Source: Bradyrhizobium sp. BR13661
Lineage (GTDB): Bacteria > Pseudomonadota > Alphaproteobacteria > Rhizobiales > Xanthobacteraceae
Assembly (NCBI RefSeq): GCF_029892425.1
Contig: NZ_JARXWB010000003.1
Span: 372,001 to 436,000 of the forward strand
Direction: 5' to 3'
Length of the DNA stretch: 64,000 bases
Shown one piece after another: positions 17,322 to 25,527 of this stretch. Numbering within the stretch: position 1 is the first letter of the stretch; each line of letters opens with the position of its first letter. The translations under genes and the position numbers were made by a program. The notes below the pieces were generated by a model. The model ran no database searches. It saw only the letters and a program-made list of their open reading frames with translations, and was not told the DNA's origin.

Positions 17322-18980
17322 TCACTCCCCGGGCTGAAGAACCGGGACGCCAGCCGGCATAGCGTGAGGAAAATCGGCAGCGGCCTGATGCGCCTTCTGC
17401 GGCACCGTGCGGACCGTCATCCAGATATTGTAGCAACCGACCAGCGCGCCGACGAGGAACAGGAGTCCACCGATCGCACGGGCGACGTAGTAGGGGCGCA
17501 TGGCGACGAGCGAATCGACGAAGGAGTAGGCGAGCGTACCGCTCTCATTGTAGGTGCGCCACATCAGCCCCTGGACGATACCGGAGTTCCACATCGCCAT
17601 CACGTAGATGATGGTGCCCGCGACCGCGAGCCAGAAATGCACCTCCACCAACCGCGGCGAAAACATTCCATCGCGCTTCCACAGCCAGGGCACCGAAGCA
17701 TAAATCGAACCGAAGGTGATCATCGCCACCCAGCCCAGCGCCCCGGCGTGGACGTGTCCAATCGTCCAGTCCGTGTAGTGTGACAACGAATTCACTGAGC
17801 GGATCGCCATGAACGATCCCTCAAACGTCGTCAGACCATAGAACACGGCTGCGACCATCATGAAGCGCAGCGTCGCGTCGTCGCGCACCTTGTGCCACGC
17901 GCCATTGAGCGTCAGTAGCGCGTTGCCAGCCGACGCCCACGAAGGAACGAGCAGCATCACCGAGAAGGTCATGCCGAGCGTCTGCACCCATTGCGGCAGG
18001 GCCGTATAGTGCAGGTGATGCGATCCCGCCCACATGTAGAAGAAGGTGATGCCCCAGAAATTGACGATCGACAGCCGGTAGGAAAAGACCGGGCGGCCGG
18101 CTCGTTTGGGCAGGTAGTAGTACAGCATGCCGAGAAAGCCGGAGGTCAGGAAGAACGCGACCGCATTGTGGCCGTACCACCATTCGGTCATGGCGTCCTG
18201 GACACCTGCAAACAGAGAATAGCTCTTCGCATGACCGAACGAGACCGGGATCGCCAGGTTGTTGACGATATGCAGCACCGCGACAACGAGGATGAAGGCG
18301 AGGTAGTACCAGTTGGCAACGTAGATATGCGGCTCCTTGCGGCGAGCGAGCGTGCGCAGGTAAATGACGAAATAGGTCACCCAGACGATGACGAGCCAGA
18401 GGTCTGCGTACCACTCGGGCTCCGCATATTCCTTCGATTGCGTGATGCCCATCATGTAGCCAGCTACGGCGAGCAGGCAGAAGAGGTTGTACCCGAACAG
18501 CACGAAAAGCGGGCTGAGCTGGTCTGGCAGCCGCGCACGCGTGGTCCGTTGCATGACGTAGAACGAGGTGGCGATCAGGGCGTTGCCGCCGAAGCCGAAG
18601 ATCACGCTGGTCGTGTGAACCGGTCGGATGCGCCCGAAGCTCGACCATGCCGCGTGAAACGTGAGCTTCGGATCCACGAGCAGCCAGGCGACCCAGTCGC
18701 CGATGAACAGGCCGAACACAGCCCATCCCATGGCGAGGAGGATTCCGGCCTTGCTCGGCTCGTCGTAGTAGCGCGCGAACCGATCGTCACCGGGCTCCGG
18801 TGCGTAGTATCCGGAGATCACGCCAAATGCTCCGGCAATGGCGGCAAGCATGACCAACGCCCCCTGCCCGCCAATCGGATCATCGTTGCCGGCTGTCGCC
18901 ATTGCGAGCCCGACGACGCCGAGCGCAACCAGAATGAGGAGCGCGGTTTGACGCTCGCTTCTCGTGAGCTGTCCGATCAT
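17322..18980 (-). CDS. ccoN: cbb3 cytochrome c oxidase subunit I
   Basis: A 552-residue catalytic subunit with at least 12 transmembrane helices. The heme and copper histidines lie in RPVHTTSVIFGFGGNA, HIVNNLAIPV, WWYGHNAVAF, AGSHHLHYTALPQW and WTIGHVHAGALGW. It reduces oxygen at very low tension and pumps protons. The ATG at 18980 (MIGQLTRSER) is preferred over the frame opening at 19022, although the ribosome site is weak. An NsrR-like box lies about 100 bases upstream, which would tie this oxidase to nitric oxide. Confidence 0.96.
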   Translation of the reverse strand: MIGQLTRSERQTALLILVALGVVGLAMATAGNDDPIGGQGALVMLAAIAGAFGVISGYYAPEPGDDRFARYYDEPSKAGILLAMGWAVFGLFIGDWVAWLLVDPKLTFHAAWSSFGRIRPVHTTSVIFGFGGNALIATSFYVMQRTTRARLPDQLSPLFVLFGYNLFCLLAVAGYMMGITQSKEYAEPEWYADLWLVIVWVTYFVIYLRTLARRKEPHIYVANWYYLAFILVVAVLHIVNNLAIPVSFGHAKSYSLFAGVQDAMTEWWYGHNAVAFFLTSGFLGMLYYYLPKRAGRPVFSYRLSIVNFWGITFFYMWAGSHHLHYTALPQWVQTLGMTFSVMLLVPSWASAGNALLTLNGAWHKVRDDATLRFMMVAAVFYGLTTFEGSFMAIRSVNSLSHYTDWTIGHVHAGALGWVAMITFGSIYASVPWLWKRDGMFSPRLVEVHFWLAVAGTIIYVMAMWNSGIVQGLMWRTYNESGTLAYSFVDSLVAMRPYYVARAIGGLLFLVGALVGCYNIWMTVRTVPQKAHQAAADFPHAMPAGVPVLQPGE

Positions 18981-19078
18981 TTTATTCGCCCTGCTCCGCT
19001 GAGATTCCCAACGATGTCCCATGCCGTGACGGCGTCAGACACGCGTCGCGACGGACGCCATTTCACCCCGGCGGATTA

Positions 19079-19101
19079 AACATGTATATGTTATATATCT
19101 T
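19079..19101. promoter_or_regulatory. NsrR-like box upstream of ccoN
   Basis: The left arm AACATGTAT has two mismatches to AAGATATAT; after a 5-base spacer the right arm ATATATCTT is exact. It lies 98 bases before the ccoN start, between the methyltransferase gene and ccoN. Confidence 0.55.
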
Positions 19102-19162
19102 AATGTCGCAGCTGTTGCAAATGATTCTTGCGGTCGAGCCCTCTCGGCCACTCACGTCCCAA

Positions 19163-19981
19163 CTAATCCTTTCGGGCGACAATATAGATCGCGCTCAAAT
19201 TCCGCTGGTGGCGTTCGAATACCCGCCTCATCGCGACAACTCGTCGTCGCGCAGGACCGTCAAGGATGAGATTCTTCGCAAGCCTTAGAACCCCCAGAAA
19301 TCCCTCGTCCTGAATGAGCCGCAAAGGGCGGAGAAGGTGCATGCGTGCATAACCCATGGTGACGACATGGAATCCGACCCCCTCCAGCAAGGACTTCCAC
19401 TCCCGGGGAGGAAGTGGCCGAGCTCCGACATGAATTGCGGACGACAGCGTCTCGTCAATTCGGTGACGCTGCTCGCTTGGCATATTATCCGGCACAACCG
19501 CGAGTTCATGGATGCCGTAGTGACCGCCTGGGCGGAGCAGCCGGAATGCCTCTGCCGCAATGAGGCGCTTGTGCTCAGCAGTCTGCATGCTCAACATGGC
19601 TTCGCCAATGACCACGGAGGCCGACGCAGCCGGCAACGAGGTTTGATCGGCTCGGCCGACCACGACCGATATGTCAGGGTTCGACGGGAGCCGTCGGGTT
19701 GCCCATCGCGCCGCTTTTTCGTCCCGCTCGACGCCCGTGTAGTGCCGCGGCTTGCGCTGCAGGATCATACGGGCCGTACCGCCAAGGCCTGGCGCAAACT
19801 CCACCACCTGATCGGCTGGTCCGATCGCCAGCCCCTCCAAGAGAACACGCGTCAGCTTAAGGCCTCCGGGGCGCAGCACGCGTTTGCCGAGACGCGCAAG
19901 CAACCAATGTCCCGGCATTTTCGCGACATCGAGGCCGCTACCTGGCAGATCCATACCTTGGGCAGGACGGGCGTCGGTCAT
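19163..19981 (-). CDS. Class I SAM-dependent methyltransferase
   Basis: A 272-residue methyltransferase. The SAM-binding motif I is VVEFAPGLGGTARMIL (about 60-75), the acidic end of strand 2 is GVERDEKAARWA, and a later LLRPGGHYGIHEL is the usual post-motif region. The ATG at 19981 has GAGGAG seven bases upstream; the frame also opens with a TTG two codons earlier. The substrate is unknown. It lies downstream of a DUF6522-type gene on the same strand, probably in one transcript driven from the NsrR box at 20378. Confidence 0.85.
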   Translation of the reverse strand: MTDARPAQGMDLPGSGLDVAKMPGHWLLARLGKRVLRPGGLKLTRVLLEGLAIGPADQVVEFAPGLGGTARMILQRKPRHYTGVERDEKAARWATRRLPSNPDISVVVGRADQTSLPAASASVVIGEAMLSMQTAEHKRLIAAEAFRLLRPGGHYGIHELAVVPDNMPSEQRHRIDETLSSAIHVGARPLPPREWKSLLEGVGFHVVTMGYARMHLLRPLRLIQDEGFLGVLRLAKNLILDGPARRRVVAMRRVFERHQRNLSAIYIVARKD

Positions 19982-20016
19982 CTGCAATCTCCTCTATGGG
20001 GATCAAATCGTGCTGG

Positions 20017-20349
20017 TCAGTCGCCGGCCCGATGCAGAGCATCAGGAAAAGGCCGGTCGCCGAAATCGATGACCGACCGGCGCAAGAGACGGCCTGCCGA
20101 ATCCGTGGTCAGTCGTGCACGGCGGTTGCGATAGAAGAAAGTCAGGCGGAACTCACCCTCATGCTCGTCGGCGCCGCGCTCGCAGGCGCTCGTGACCGCT
20201 CCTCCACGCATCAGAACCGGCACTTCAGACACCGGCAAGTGCAGAAGCTCGCCGATGAGCGCCGCGTCTACCACGAATGCGCCGTCGCTGAACTCGATGG
20301 CGCGTTGGGACGGTCCTGAAAGTCCTGCTTCCCGGTTGATCTCGATCAT
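20017..20349 (-). CDS. DUF6522-like protein, module copy A
   Basis: A 110-residue protein nearly collinear with the one at 23789-24121. Shared blocks are EFSDGAFVVDAALIGELL, VPVLMRGGAVTSACERG, EGEFRLTFFYRNRRARL and RRSVIDFGDRP. It has no signal peptide or membrane helix, and no catalytic motif is evident. The ATG at 20349 has AAGGG upstream; the earlier ATGs at 20376 and 20373 lack a ribosome site and touch the NsrR box. The assignment to DUF6522 is from memory and could be wrong. It is divergent from the module genes on the plus strand. Confidence 0.8.
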   Translation of the reverse strand: MIEINREAGLSGPSQRAIEFSDGAFVVDAALIGELLHLPVSEVPVLMRGGAVTSACERGADEHEGEFRLTFFYRNRRARLTTDSAGRLLRRSVIDFGDRPFPDALHRAGD

Positions 20350-20377
20350 CGCAATTACCCTTGCCGAGGCCATCATA

Positions 20378-20400
20378 AAGATATATTCGTTATATATCTT
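20378..20400. promoter_or_regulatory. NsrR-like box, module copy A
   Basis: A perfect palindrome: AAGATATAT, spacer TCGTT, then ATATATCTT. It lies between divergent genes, 29 bases from the minus-strand start and 23 from the plus-strand start, so it can control both directions. Confidence 0.75.
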
Positions 20401-20422
20401 ATTGCTTGGGAGTCAACCTCCA

Positions 20423-20938
20423 ATGACCATTCTGGCCCGACTGGAAGGCCGAGCAGACGCGCGGCCCGTCCCCGACACCATGCTTCGCCGCGCGCCCTCG
20501 CTGCAGACGGCGCCAAGCGAGCGCCGCCAGAGGCTTTCAACGGCTGAGCTCGCCTTCCGCATCTACGCGGTCTTTCGCGCTCATCCCCACATCAGCAATG
20601 TGCTTACGCATATCTCGCGCGCCAAGTGGCCCGAGGTCGAGCAAGCGCTCAACCTGATTCTCGATGCAGCGACGACGAGCGACCGCCTTTCGCCGCTCGA
20701 ACAGAACGTCATCGATCTGATGTGCGCCGAGCGCGGCATCACCGGGAAAATCCTAAAGCCCTACTTTCACGGGGTTCTCTACCGGCTCCTTGAACGCAAC
20801 CATGCAGAACGGCTGATTCGCCATGTCGAAGGCTTGTTTCTGGATCTCGAATGGAAGGCGCAACACCCCGCGCCGCCAGCGCCCGCGGCTCACGCAGCCC
20901 CTAAGGAGTCCGGTCATGAGCGAAGCCAGCACCCTTGA
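20423..20938 (+). CDS. Uncharacterised helical protein, module copy A
   Basis: A 171-residue protein of unknown family. Its conserved core is shared with 24215-24718: FRAHPHISNVLTHIS, then EQALNLI, LIDLMCAERG-like and GKILKPYFHGVLYRLL, ending in LFLDLEWKAQ. It is predicted to be mostly helical and soluble. The N-terminal 40 residues differ between copies. The ATG at 20423 lacks a clear ribosome site; the ATG at 20478 is an alternative. Its 3' end overlaps the DUF2249 start by 23 bases. It is first in a plus-strand operon behind the NsrR box. Confidence 0.75.
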   Translation: MTILARLEGRADARPVPDTMLRRAPSLQTAPSERRQRLSTAELAFRIYAVFRAHPHISNVLTHISRAKWPEVEQALNLILDAATTSDRLSPLEQNVIDLMCAERGITGKILKPYFHGVLYRLLERNHAERLIRHVEGLFLDLEWKAQHPAPPAPAAHAAPKESGHERSQHP

Positions 20939-21152
20939 GCGCGTCATCAACGTCGTTGACATTGAGCCGCAGTACCGGCACGCGATCCTCTTCCGCTTGG
21001 TTGAGCATCTCGCGCCCGGCACCTCGCTGCAGATCATCGTGCATCATGATCCCAAGCGGCTCCGCATGCAGCTTGCTTACCTGGAACAGGGACCTGACAT
21101 CTGGCGCGTCCGTCTGCTGCTCCTCAGCCAGCGGGATGGGGATCATGGCTGA
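20916..21152 (+). CDS. DUF2249 protein, module copy A (shortened)
   Basis: A 78-residue DUF2249 protein. The family pattern is visible as VVDIEPQYRHAILFRLVEHL, then LQIIVHHDPKRLRMQL, and PDIWRVRLLLL at the end. AAGGAG lies seven bases before the ATG. Compared with the copy at 24696 it lacks about 12 residues between RLRMQL and YLEQGPD. DUF2249 is a small alpha-beta domain often linked to denitrification and hemerythrin genes, with no proven activity. Confidence 0.85.
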   Translation: MSEASTLERVINVVDIEPQYRHAILFRLVEHLAPGTSLQIIVHHDPKRLRMQLAYLEQGPDIWRVRLLLLSQRDGDHG

Positions 21153-21366
21153 ATCGTTTGTCTCGAGTTCGAAGGTATCCGCCGGCAATAAGGGACGACC
21201 CGGCAAATTCAGCTGGCGCTTGGGCGATGGACGCCTCTCACGCTCGGAGAAGCTGGAAATCATCTCCTTGGTGGCGGCGATCGGGGTGAGCGAATGTTCC
21301 GCATGGCTCATCCCGATACTGGAGCGTGACAGCCGCGATTCGACGATGGAGAGATGGAGATGTTGA
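21136..21366 (+). CDS. Doubtful small ORF between module genes
   Basis: A possible 76-residue protein (MGIMAESFVSSSKVSAGNKG and on). It fills an interval of about 190 bases that the second module copy lacks. There is no recognisable family or clear ribosome site, and the end overlaps the frameshifted gene that follows. It may be non-coding insertion sequence. Confidence 0.25.
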   Translation: MGIMAESFVSSSKVSAGNKGRPGKFSWRLGDGRLSRSEKLEIISLVAAIGVSECSAWLIPILERDSRDSTMERWRC

Positions 21367-21593
21367 GCAATTCCAATCATATGTTTCCCCGGCAGACGAG
21401 CGGGAACGAGCTCACGTCGAATCGCTGATCCGCAATGACTTTGCGCGATGCCACCGCGGCGAGACGCTCGATGACATCAAGCGCCGCGCTTCTTTTTCGA
21501 AGGAAGACAGGAGGCTTCTCCGCGATTGGATGGCGATTGCCGCAACCCGCGCTAGCATTGCGGCAAAGCCCCGATACGCCCGAGAATATTGCT
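21360..21593 (+). pseudogene. Frameshifted copy of the module's fourth gene
   Basis: The ATG at 21360 starts MLSNSNH like the intact gene at 24982 (MLSNSYHHV), but one base is missing in the CATCATG region, so translation stops after about 22 codons. In the next frame the body is well preserved: SPADERERAHVESLIRN, CHRGETLDDIKRRASFSKED, LLRDWMAIAATRASI. The normal end is lost as the frame runs over the convergent cytochrome gene. This copy is inactive unless a different upstream start is used. Confidence 0.7.
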
Positions 21594-21596
21594 TCT

Positions 21597-22043
21597 CTAG
21601 TCGGACAGAGGCCGAAGGGTTGCACGAAACTGCTTGTGACAGCTCACACAGCTCTCCGCAAGACGGCCAAATGTCTTGGCGGCTCCGGCGATGTCCCTTG
21701 CTGCCGCTCGCTTCACTAGATCAGCCGCCGCCTCATGGCTCTGCTCATCGACCCGCTCGAAGCCATGAAAACTTCTGCCGAGCTTCTTCTTGATCGCAGC
21801 CACAACTTCGTCAGGAAGCGGATGACCTTGAATGGCTCTTGCGGAGTCCTCAAGACCCTTGAAGTCCTCGATAAGGAGCGCGTTGGTCAGCCGCAAATAT
21901 TCAGCGCCAAGTTCCGACATGATGGCGCGCAGCGTCAATTTGTGTTCTTCCCTTTGCACTTGGGAATAAGTCGAGCTTGTCGAGATAAATCCGCCAGCGA
22001 GCAGGAATGCCACGAATGTTCCGATTGTCTTGCGAGCTATCAT
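21597..22043 (-). CDS. Cytochrome c'-type (c556-like) heme protein
   Basis: A 148-residue exported protein. It has a signal peptide (MIARKTIGTFVAFLLAGGFI), a long helical region and a heme attachment motif CVSCH very near the C-terminus (SCVSCHKQFRATL), the layout of class II cytochromes c' and c556. Such proteins bind NO or carry electrons in the periplasm. The ATG at 22043 follows CTGGAGAA; the frame is open far upstream only as a shadow of the next gene. It lies 40 bases after the SdhB-like gene, probably in one operon. Confidence 0.85.
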   Translation of the reverse strand: MIARKTIGTFVAFLLAGGFISTSSTYSQVQREEHKLTLRAIMSELGAEYLRLTNALLIEDFKGLEDSARAIQGHPLPDEVVAAIKKKLGRSFHGFERVDEQSHEAAADLVKRAAARDIAGAAKTFGRLAESCVSCHKQFRATLRPLSD

Positions 22044-22083
22044 GGTAGTTCTCCAGGAGTGACCTTGGATGGTTCTTTGTGTT

Positions 22084-22911
22084 TCAAAACTGTCTCTCAA
22101 CGAGCATCTTCTTGATGAGGGCGATATCTCTGGCAGGGTTGAGCCCCTTTGGACACGTCTTGCTGCAGTTGAGGATTGTGTGACAGCGGTAAAGCCGGAA
22201 CGGATCCTCCAGCGAGTCAAGCCGTTCACCGGCGGCTTCATCGCGGCTGTCCACGAGCCAGCGATATGCTTGTAGTAGCACTGCCGGCCCCAAGTAGCGG
22301 TCGGCGTTCCACCACCAACTCGGACAGCCCCCAGTGCAGCAGAAGCATAGGATGCACTCATAATGGCCGTCGAGCGCAGCCCGTTCCCGGTGCGATTGCA
22401 ACCGCTCACGCCCACCCGGCGGCGGAGATTCAGCTTTCAACCATGGTTCGATCGAAGCATATTGTGCGATCGCGTGCGTGAGATCAGGTACAAGATCCTT
22501 GATGACCAGCATGTGGTTAAGCGGATAGATTTTAACGTATCCCTTGATGTCCTCGATCGCACGTGTGCAGGCGAGCCAGTTCATCCCGTCGATATTCATC
22601 GCGCAACTGCCGCACACCCCCTCCCTGCAAGATCTCCGAAAGGTGAGTGTCGGATCGATCTGATCCTTGATCGCGATAAGGGCGTCCAGAACCATTGGGC
22701 CGCAACTATCAAGGTCGACAAAATAGGTATCCAGGCGCGGTCCGTCGTTGGCGTCGGGATCAAACCGATAGATCTTCAATTCCTTGAGGCGGTGCGCGCC
22801 AAGCGGCGCCGGCCACGTCTTTCCAGAACGGAGCCGGGAGTTTTTCGGCAGTCCAAAGCTTGAACCGATTGACAAGGATCTCACTTCCTTCTCACTGCAA
22901 TCCTTCCTCAT
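22084..22911 (-). CDS. Orphan succinate dehydrogenase iron-sulfur subunit-like protein
   Basis: A 275-residue SdhB/FrdB homologue. Three cluster motifs are intact: [2Fe-2S] CREGVCGSC, [4Fe-4S] [13 protein letters not shown] and [3Fe-4S] [12 protein letters not shown]. The quinone-site tryptophans are in [12 protein letters not shown], and [13 protein letters not shown] is also typical. No SdhA, SdhC or SdhD gene is nearby. It either replaces SdhB under nitrosative stress or joins another complex; both are inference. The neighbours are an exported DUF6448 protein and a cytochrome c', all on one strand. Confidence 0.9.
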   Translation of the reverse strand: MRKDCSEKEVRSLSIGSSFGLPKNSRLRSGKTWPAPLGAHRLKELKIYRFDPDANDGPRLDTYFVDLDSCGPMVLDALIAIKDQIDPTLTFRRSCREGVCGSCAMNIDGMNWLACTRAIEDIKGYVKIYPLNHMLVIKDLVPDLTHAIAQYASIEPWLKAESPPPGGRERLQSHRERAALDGHYECILCFCCTGGCPSWWWNADRYLGPAVLLQAYRWLVDSRDEAAGERLDSLEDPFRLYRCHTILNCSKTCPKGLNPARDIALIKKMLVERQF

Positions 22912-22952
22912 CCCCCGTCGGCTTTTCGGAACGGAAAGGCGTTCATATGCAT

Positions 22953-23588
22953 CTATTGCTGCGCTCTGACGCTTGATCGTTCGCGTAACGGGCCATCGGC
23001 CGCAGCCTCAATTGTCCGGTAAAGCCGCTCGATGTAGTGAACGTAAGCGACGTATGCCTCGACATACTCGCGTCCTGCTGCGAGGTCGTCAGGCTCAAAC
23101 CGTTTCCTTTGGGCGGCATTCTGAAATTGTTTGTGAACCCCTCCACTGAGGCGAGCCGTCAGGAACTCAACCAGCCCATTGTCGGATCCGGTTTCCAGGG
23201 CCTTGTCGGCAGCGGGAATCGCCGGCCCGAGATCGCGTCCGGCCGGCTTCAGTCCGGTGAACGGCGCTCCTTCACCGGCGCGATGCAGTCGCACCAAGGT
23301 TTCGAAGAAGTACCGATCTGCCAATTCGTGCGCTTGCTGGCCGAGCTTTCGGACAACTGACGTTTGCTCAAATGCACGACGGACCTGATCCACGTCTTCC
23401 GGGCGAACCCAGATCAAAATGGAGTTGAGATCCCCGGTTTGGAGCGCGATTCGGGCACCCATGACGACAGGGCCATCGAGTCCATCGCAATGCGCAAACG
23501 TAGGAGCGGCGTCAAGCAGAACTCCTGCTACGGCCATTACGGCGATCGTCAGGATAAGAACCGCGGGCTGCGATATCCTTCGAGCCAT
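22953..23588 (-). CDS. DUF6448-like exported protein
   Basis: A 211-residue protein with an N-terminal hydrophobic signal ([20 protein letters not shown]) ending at AHC, followed by a helical domain with [50 protein letters not shown] and [18 protein letters not shown]. This matches the DUF6448 pattern as I remember it; its function is unknown. The ATG at 23588 places the signal peptide at the start; the longer frame to 23792 is not credible. It precedes the SdhB-like gene by 41 bases. Confidence 0.78.
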   Translation of the reverse strand: MARRISQPAVLILTIAVMAVAGVLLDAAPTFAHCDGLDGPVVMGARIALQTGDLNSILIWVRPEDVDQVRRAFEQTSVVRKLGQQAHELADRYFFETLVRLHRAGEGAPFTGLKPAGRDLGPAIPAADKALETGSDNGLVEFLTARLSGGVHKQFQNAAQRKRFEPDDLAAGREYVEAYVAYVHYIERLYRTIEAAADGPLRERSSVRAQQ

Positions 23589-23788
23589 TATTCCGACCCT
23601 CGATCGATCTATTACCCACCAAGTGAAATCTAGCACGTTGATCTGGCTCAACTTCGACGCCGGCTCGGATCGATCGGCCACATGGGAGCTTGAAGACGCT
23701 CTTTGGTGAACTCGCCAACACGACGTTGATTGCACGGTAGCCAATCGAATCGAGGCGGCCGGCAACGGAGTGATCGCTAATCCCATCT

Positions 23789-24121
23789 TCAACCGCCCGG
23801 CCGGTGCAAGGCTCCCGAGACCGGACGCTCCCCGAAATCGACGATCGATCGACGAACGATGCGGCCGGTCCGGTCAGCACTGAGACGCGCGCGGCGATTG
23901 CCGTAGAAAAAGGTCAGCCGGAATCTGCCCTCATCGTCATCGACCCCTCGTTCGCAGACGCTCGTGATCGCCCCTTCGCGCATCAGGACGGGCACACGCG
24001 ACGCCGGTAGGCCGAAGAGCGGGGCCAAGAGCTCCGCATCGACCACGAAAGCGCCGTCCTCCAGCTCAATCCTGCGCAGTGCGGGTTCCGAGGCCTTGGC
24101 CTCTTGGCGGTGCTCGATCAT
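23789..24121 (-). CDS. DUF6522-like protein, module copy B
   Basis: A 110-residue paralogue of 20017-20349 with the same length and order of blocks: ELEDGAFVVDAELLAPLF, VPVLMREGAITSVCERG, EGRFRLTFFYGNRRARL and RRSIVDFGERP. The ATG at 24121 has AGGGAG seven bases upstream. It is transcribed away from the NsrR box at 24149. The single cysteine in CERG is kept in both copies. The function is unknown. Confidence 0.8.
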   Translation of the reverse strand: MIEHRQEAKASEPALRRIELEDGAFVVDAELLAPLFGLPASRVPVLMREGAITSVCERGVDDDEGRFRLTFFYGNRRARLSADRTGRIVRRSIVDFGERPVSGALHRPGG

Positions 24122-24148
24122 CACAATTCTCCCTTGCCTGACCGTAAA

Positions 24149-24171
24149 AAGATATATATAGAATATATCTT
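24149..24171. promoter_or_regulatory. NsrR-like box, module copy B
   Basis: A perfect palindrome: AAGATATAT, spacer ATAGA, then ATATATCTT. It lies between the divergent starts at 24121 and 24215, in the same position as the box in copy A. Confidence 0.75.
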
Positions 24172-24214
24172 ATAGCGCGAGAGGTCAAGAGATGCGAGAC
24201 AACACGCATTGAAG

Positions 24215-24718
24215 ATGCAGACTCAACGGCGCCTTGCGCCCGGCGCAACCCGCTACCACGAAGGCATGCCGGGCACGGTTAGGTCCGGCCGTCGCGAGGC
24301 GCCCGCGACGCCCTCAACTGATGCGCTTGCATTCAAGATATTCGCCGCGTTTCGCGCCCATCCCCATATCAATAATGTGCTGACGCACATCTCGCAGGCC
24401 AATTGGGCCAGAGTAGAGCAAGCGCTTAACTCCATTTTTGATTTGACAACAAAAAGCGACAGTCTTTCACAACTTGGGCAGAACATCATCGACCTCATGT
24501 GCGCCGACCGCGGTGTCACGGGTCGAATCCTGAAGCCGTATTTTCACGCCGCGCTGCACAGGCTCCTTTTGCCGGAGGTGGCCGAACGCATCATCCGGCA
24601 CGTGGAGATACTGTTTCTTGAGCTCGAATGGAAAGCTCAGCAACCGAAGCCAGCGGCGCTCGCCCAGAGCGACCCGCCCTCCCAGGAGCCTCGCCATGCC
24701 GGAAGCGAGCCGCAGTGA
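24215..24718 (+). CDS. Uncharacterised helical protein, module copy B
   Basis: A 167-residue paralogue of 20423-20938. The core is FRAHPHINNVLTHISQANWA, EQALNSIFDL, IIDLMCADRGVTGRILKPYF and LFLELEWKAQ. The histidines and the single cysteine of the core are shared by both copies and are candidates for a metal or heme site, though this is only a guess. The start is uncertain: ATG 24215 without a ribosome site, or ATG 24266. The 3' end overlaps the DUF2249 start. Confidence 0.75.
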   Translation: MQTQRRLAPGATRYHEGMPGTVRSGRREAPATPSTDALAFKIFAAFRAHPHINNVLTHISQANWARVEQALNSIFDLTTKSDSLSQLGQNIIDLMCADRGVTGRILKPYFHAALHRLLLPEVAERIIRHVEILFLELEWKAQQPKPAALAQSDPPSQEPRHAGSEPQ

Positions 24719-24992
24719 GCGCATCATCAACGTTGGCGATATCGATCCGCGATATCGGCACACGATCCTGTTCCGATTGTTCGAACATCTCGCGCCGGAT
24801 GGCTCGCTGCAGATCGTCGTCGACCATGACCCCAGGCCGCTCCGCCTACAGCTTGAGGCGCGCCATGGTGCCCGCTTGGGCTGGTCATATCTGGAGAAGG
24901 GCCCCGACACTTGGAGGGTTCGCCTGCATTTCCTGACAAACCATGGTGATCAAACTCAAACGATGGAAATGGAGAAGCCGGATGCTGAGTAA
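24696..24992 (+). CDS. DUF2249 protein, module copy B
   Basis: A 98-residue DUF2249 protein, apparently full length: VGDIDPRYRHTILFRLFEHL, LQIVVDHDPRPLRLQLEARH, LGWSYLEKGPDTWRVRL. It has CAGGAG before the ATG. It overlaps both the helical protein gene upstream and the 79-residue gene downstream, so translation is probably coupled. Confidence 0.88.
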   Translation: MPEASRSERIINVGDIDPRYRHTILFRLFEHLAPDGSLQIVVDHDPRPLRLQLEARHGARLGWSYLEKGPDTWRVRLHFLTNHGDQTQTMEMEKPDAE

Positions 24993-25221
24993 CTCGTACC
25001 ATCATGTGCGCCCGGCCGACGAGGCGGAACGGGCCTATCTGGAATCGCTGATCCAAGCGGATATCGTGCGATGTCACCCCGGCGAGACGCTGGAGGACAT
25101 CAAGCGCCGGGCAGCCTTCTCCAAGGAGGACAAGGGGTTGCTTCGCGATTGGATGGGCGTTGCCGCAATGCGTGCCGCCATCGACCGGAAACGGATGCCA
25201 TACCGGGACGCCGCCGAATAG
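24982..25221 (+). CDS. Small uncharacterised protein, module copy B
   Basis: A 79-residue soluble protein: RPADEAERAYLESLI, CHPGETLEDIKRRAAFSKED and LLRDWMGVAAMRAAIDRK. The ATG at 24982 follows GGAG by seven bases and lies inside the end of the DUF2249 gene. A frameshifted copy is at 21360 and a relic at 40540-40615, so the family was once more common here. The family is not recognised. Confidence 0.75.
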   Translation: MLSNSYHHVRPADEAERAYLESLIQADIVRCHPGETLEDIKRRAAFSKEDKGLLRDWMGVAAMRAAIDRKRMPYRDAAE

Positions 25222-25527
25222 TCACGGGCGCTCGAACGGTAGCTCTCCAGTGCCGCCGGCCGGGAACTTGCCTGATCTCTTCTTCGCGTGCCGGCGAAAA
25301 AAAGAGATGCGGTCGGACCGTGGGCGGCTGCGCCAATGCTCCAGCAGCTTCGGCGGGGCGGCCTCACGCGTGTGACTGGACCCATTCAGCGCCGGAGGTC
25401 GACGTTGCGGATGAGGCGATCTATCACACGCGCCAGCTCATGGCCAACCATTCAAAGCCACGGGATTAGCCTTGCGTAGTGAGGGGCGTCCGGCTGGAAA
25501 CCGCCATGCGGTGGAGGGCCAAAGCGG
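25222..25527. other. Intergenic region between module B and the cytochrome c gene
   Basis: 306 bases between convergent genes. Overlapping short frames exist on both strands, but none has a ribosome site or recognisable product. Confidence 0.5.

Noticed and set aside
16701..19079. Plus-strand frames of about 360 residues antisense to ccoO and ccoN
   Set aside because: They are rich in H, R, D and Q as expected from reading membrane-protein genes backwards; the cco genes are unambiguous.
20901..21380. 159-residue minus-strand frame across module copy A
   Set aside because: It is antisense to the DUF2249 gene, whose plus-strand identity is supported by its paralogues.
22941..22960. NsrR half-site-like AGATGCAT before the SdhB-like gene
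   Set aside because: Only one arm is present; the second arm at the required spacing is missing.
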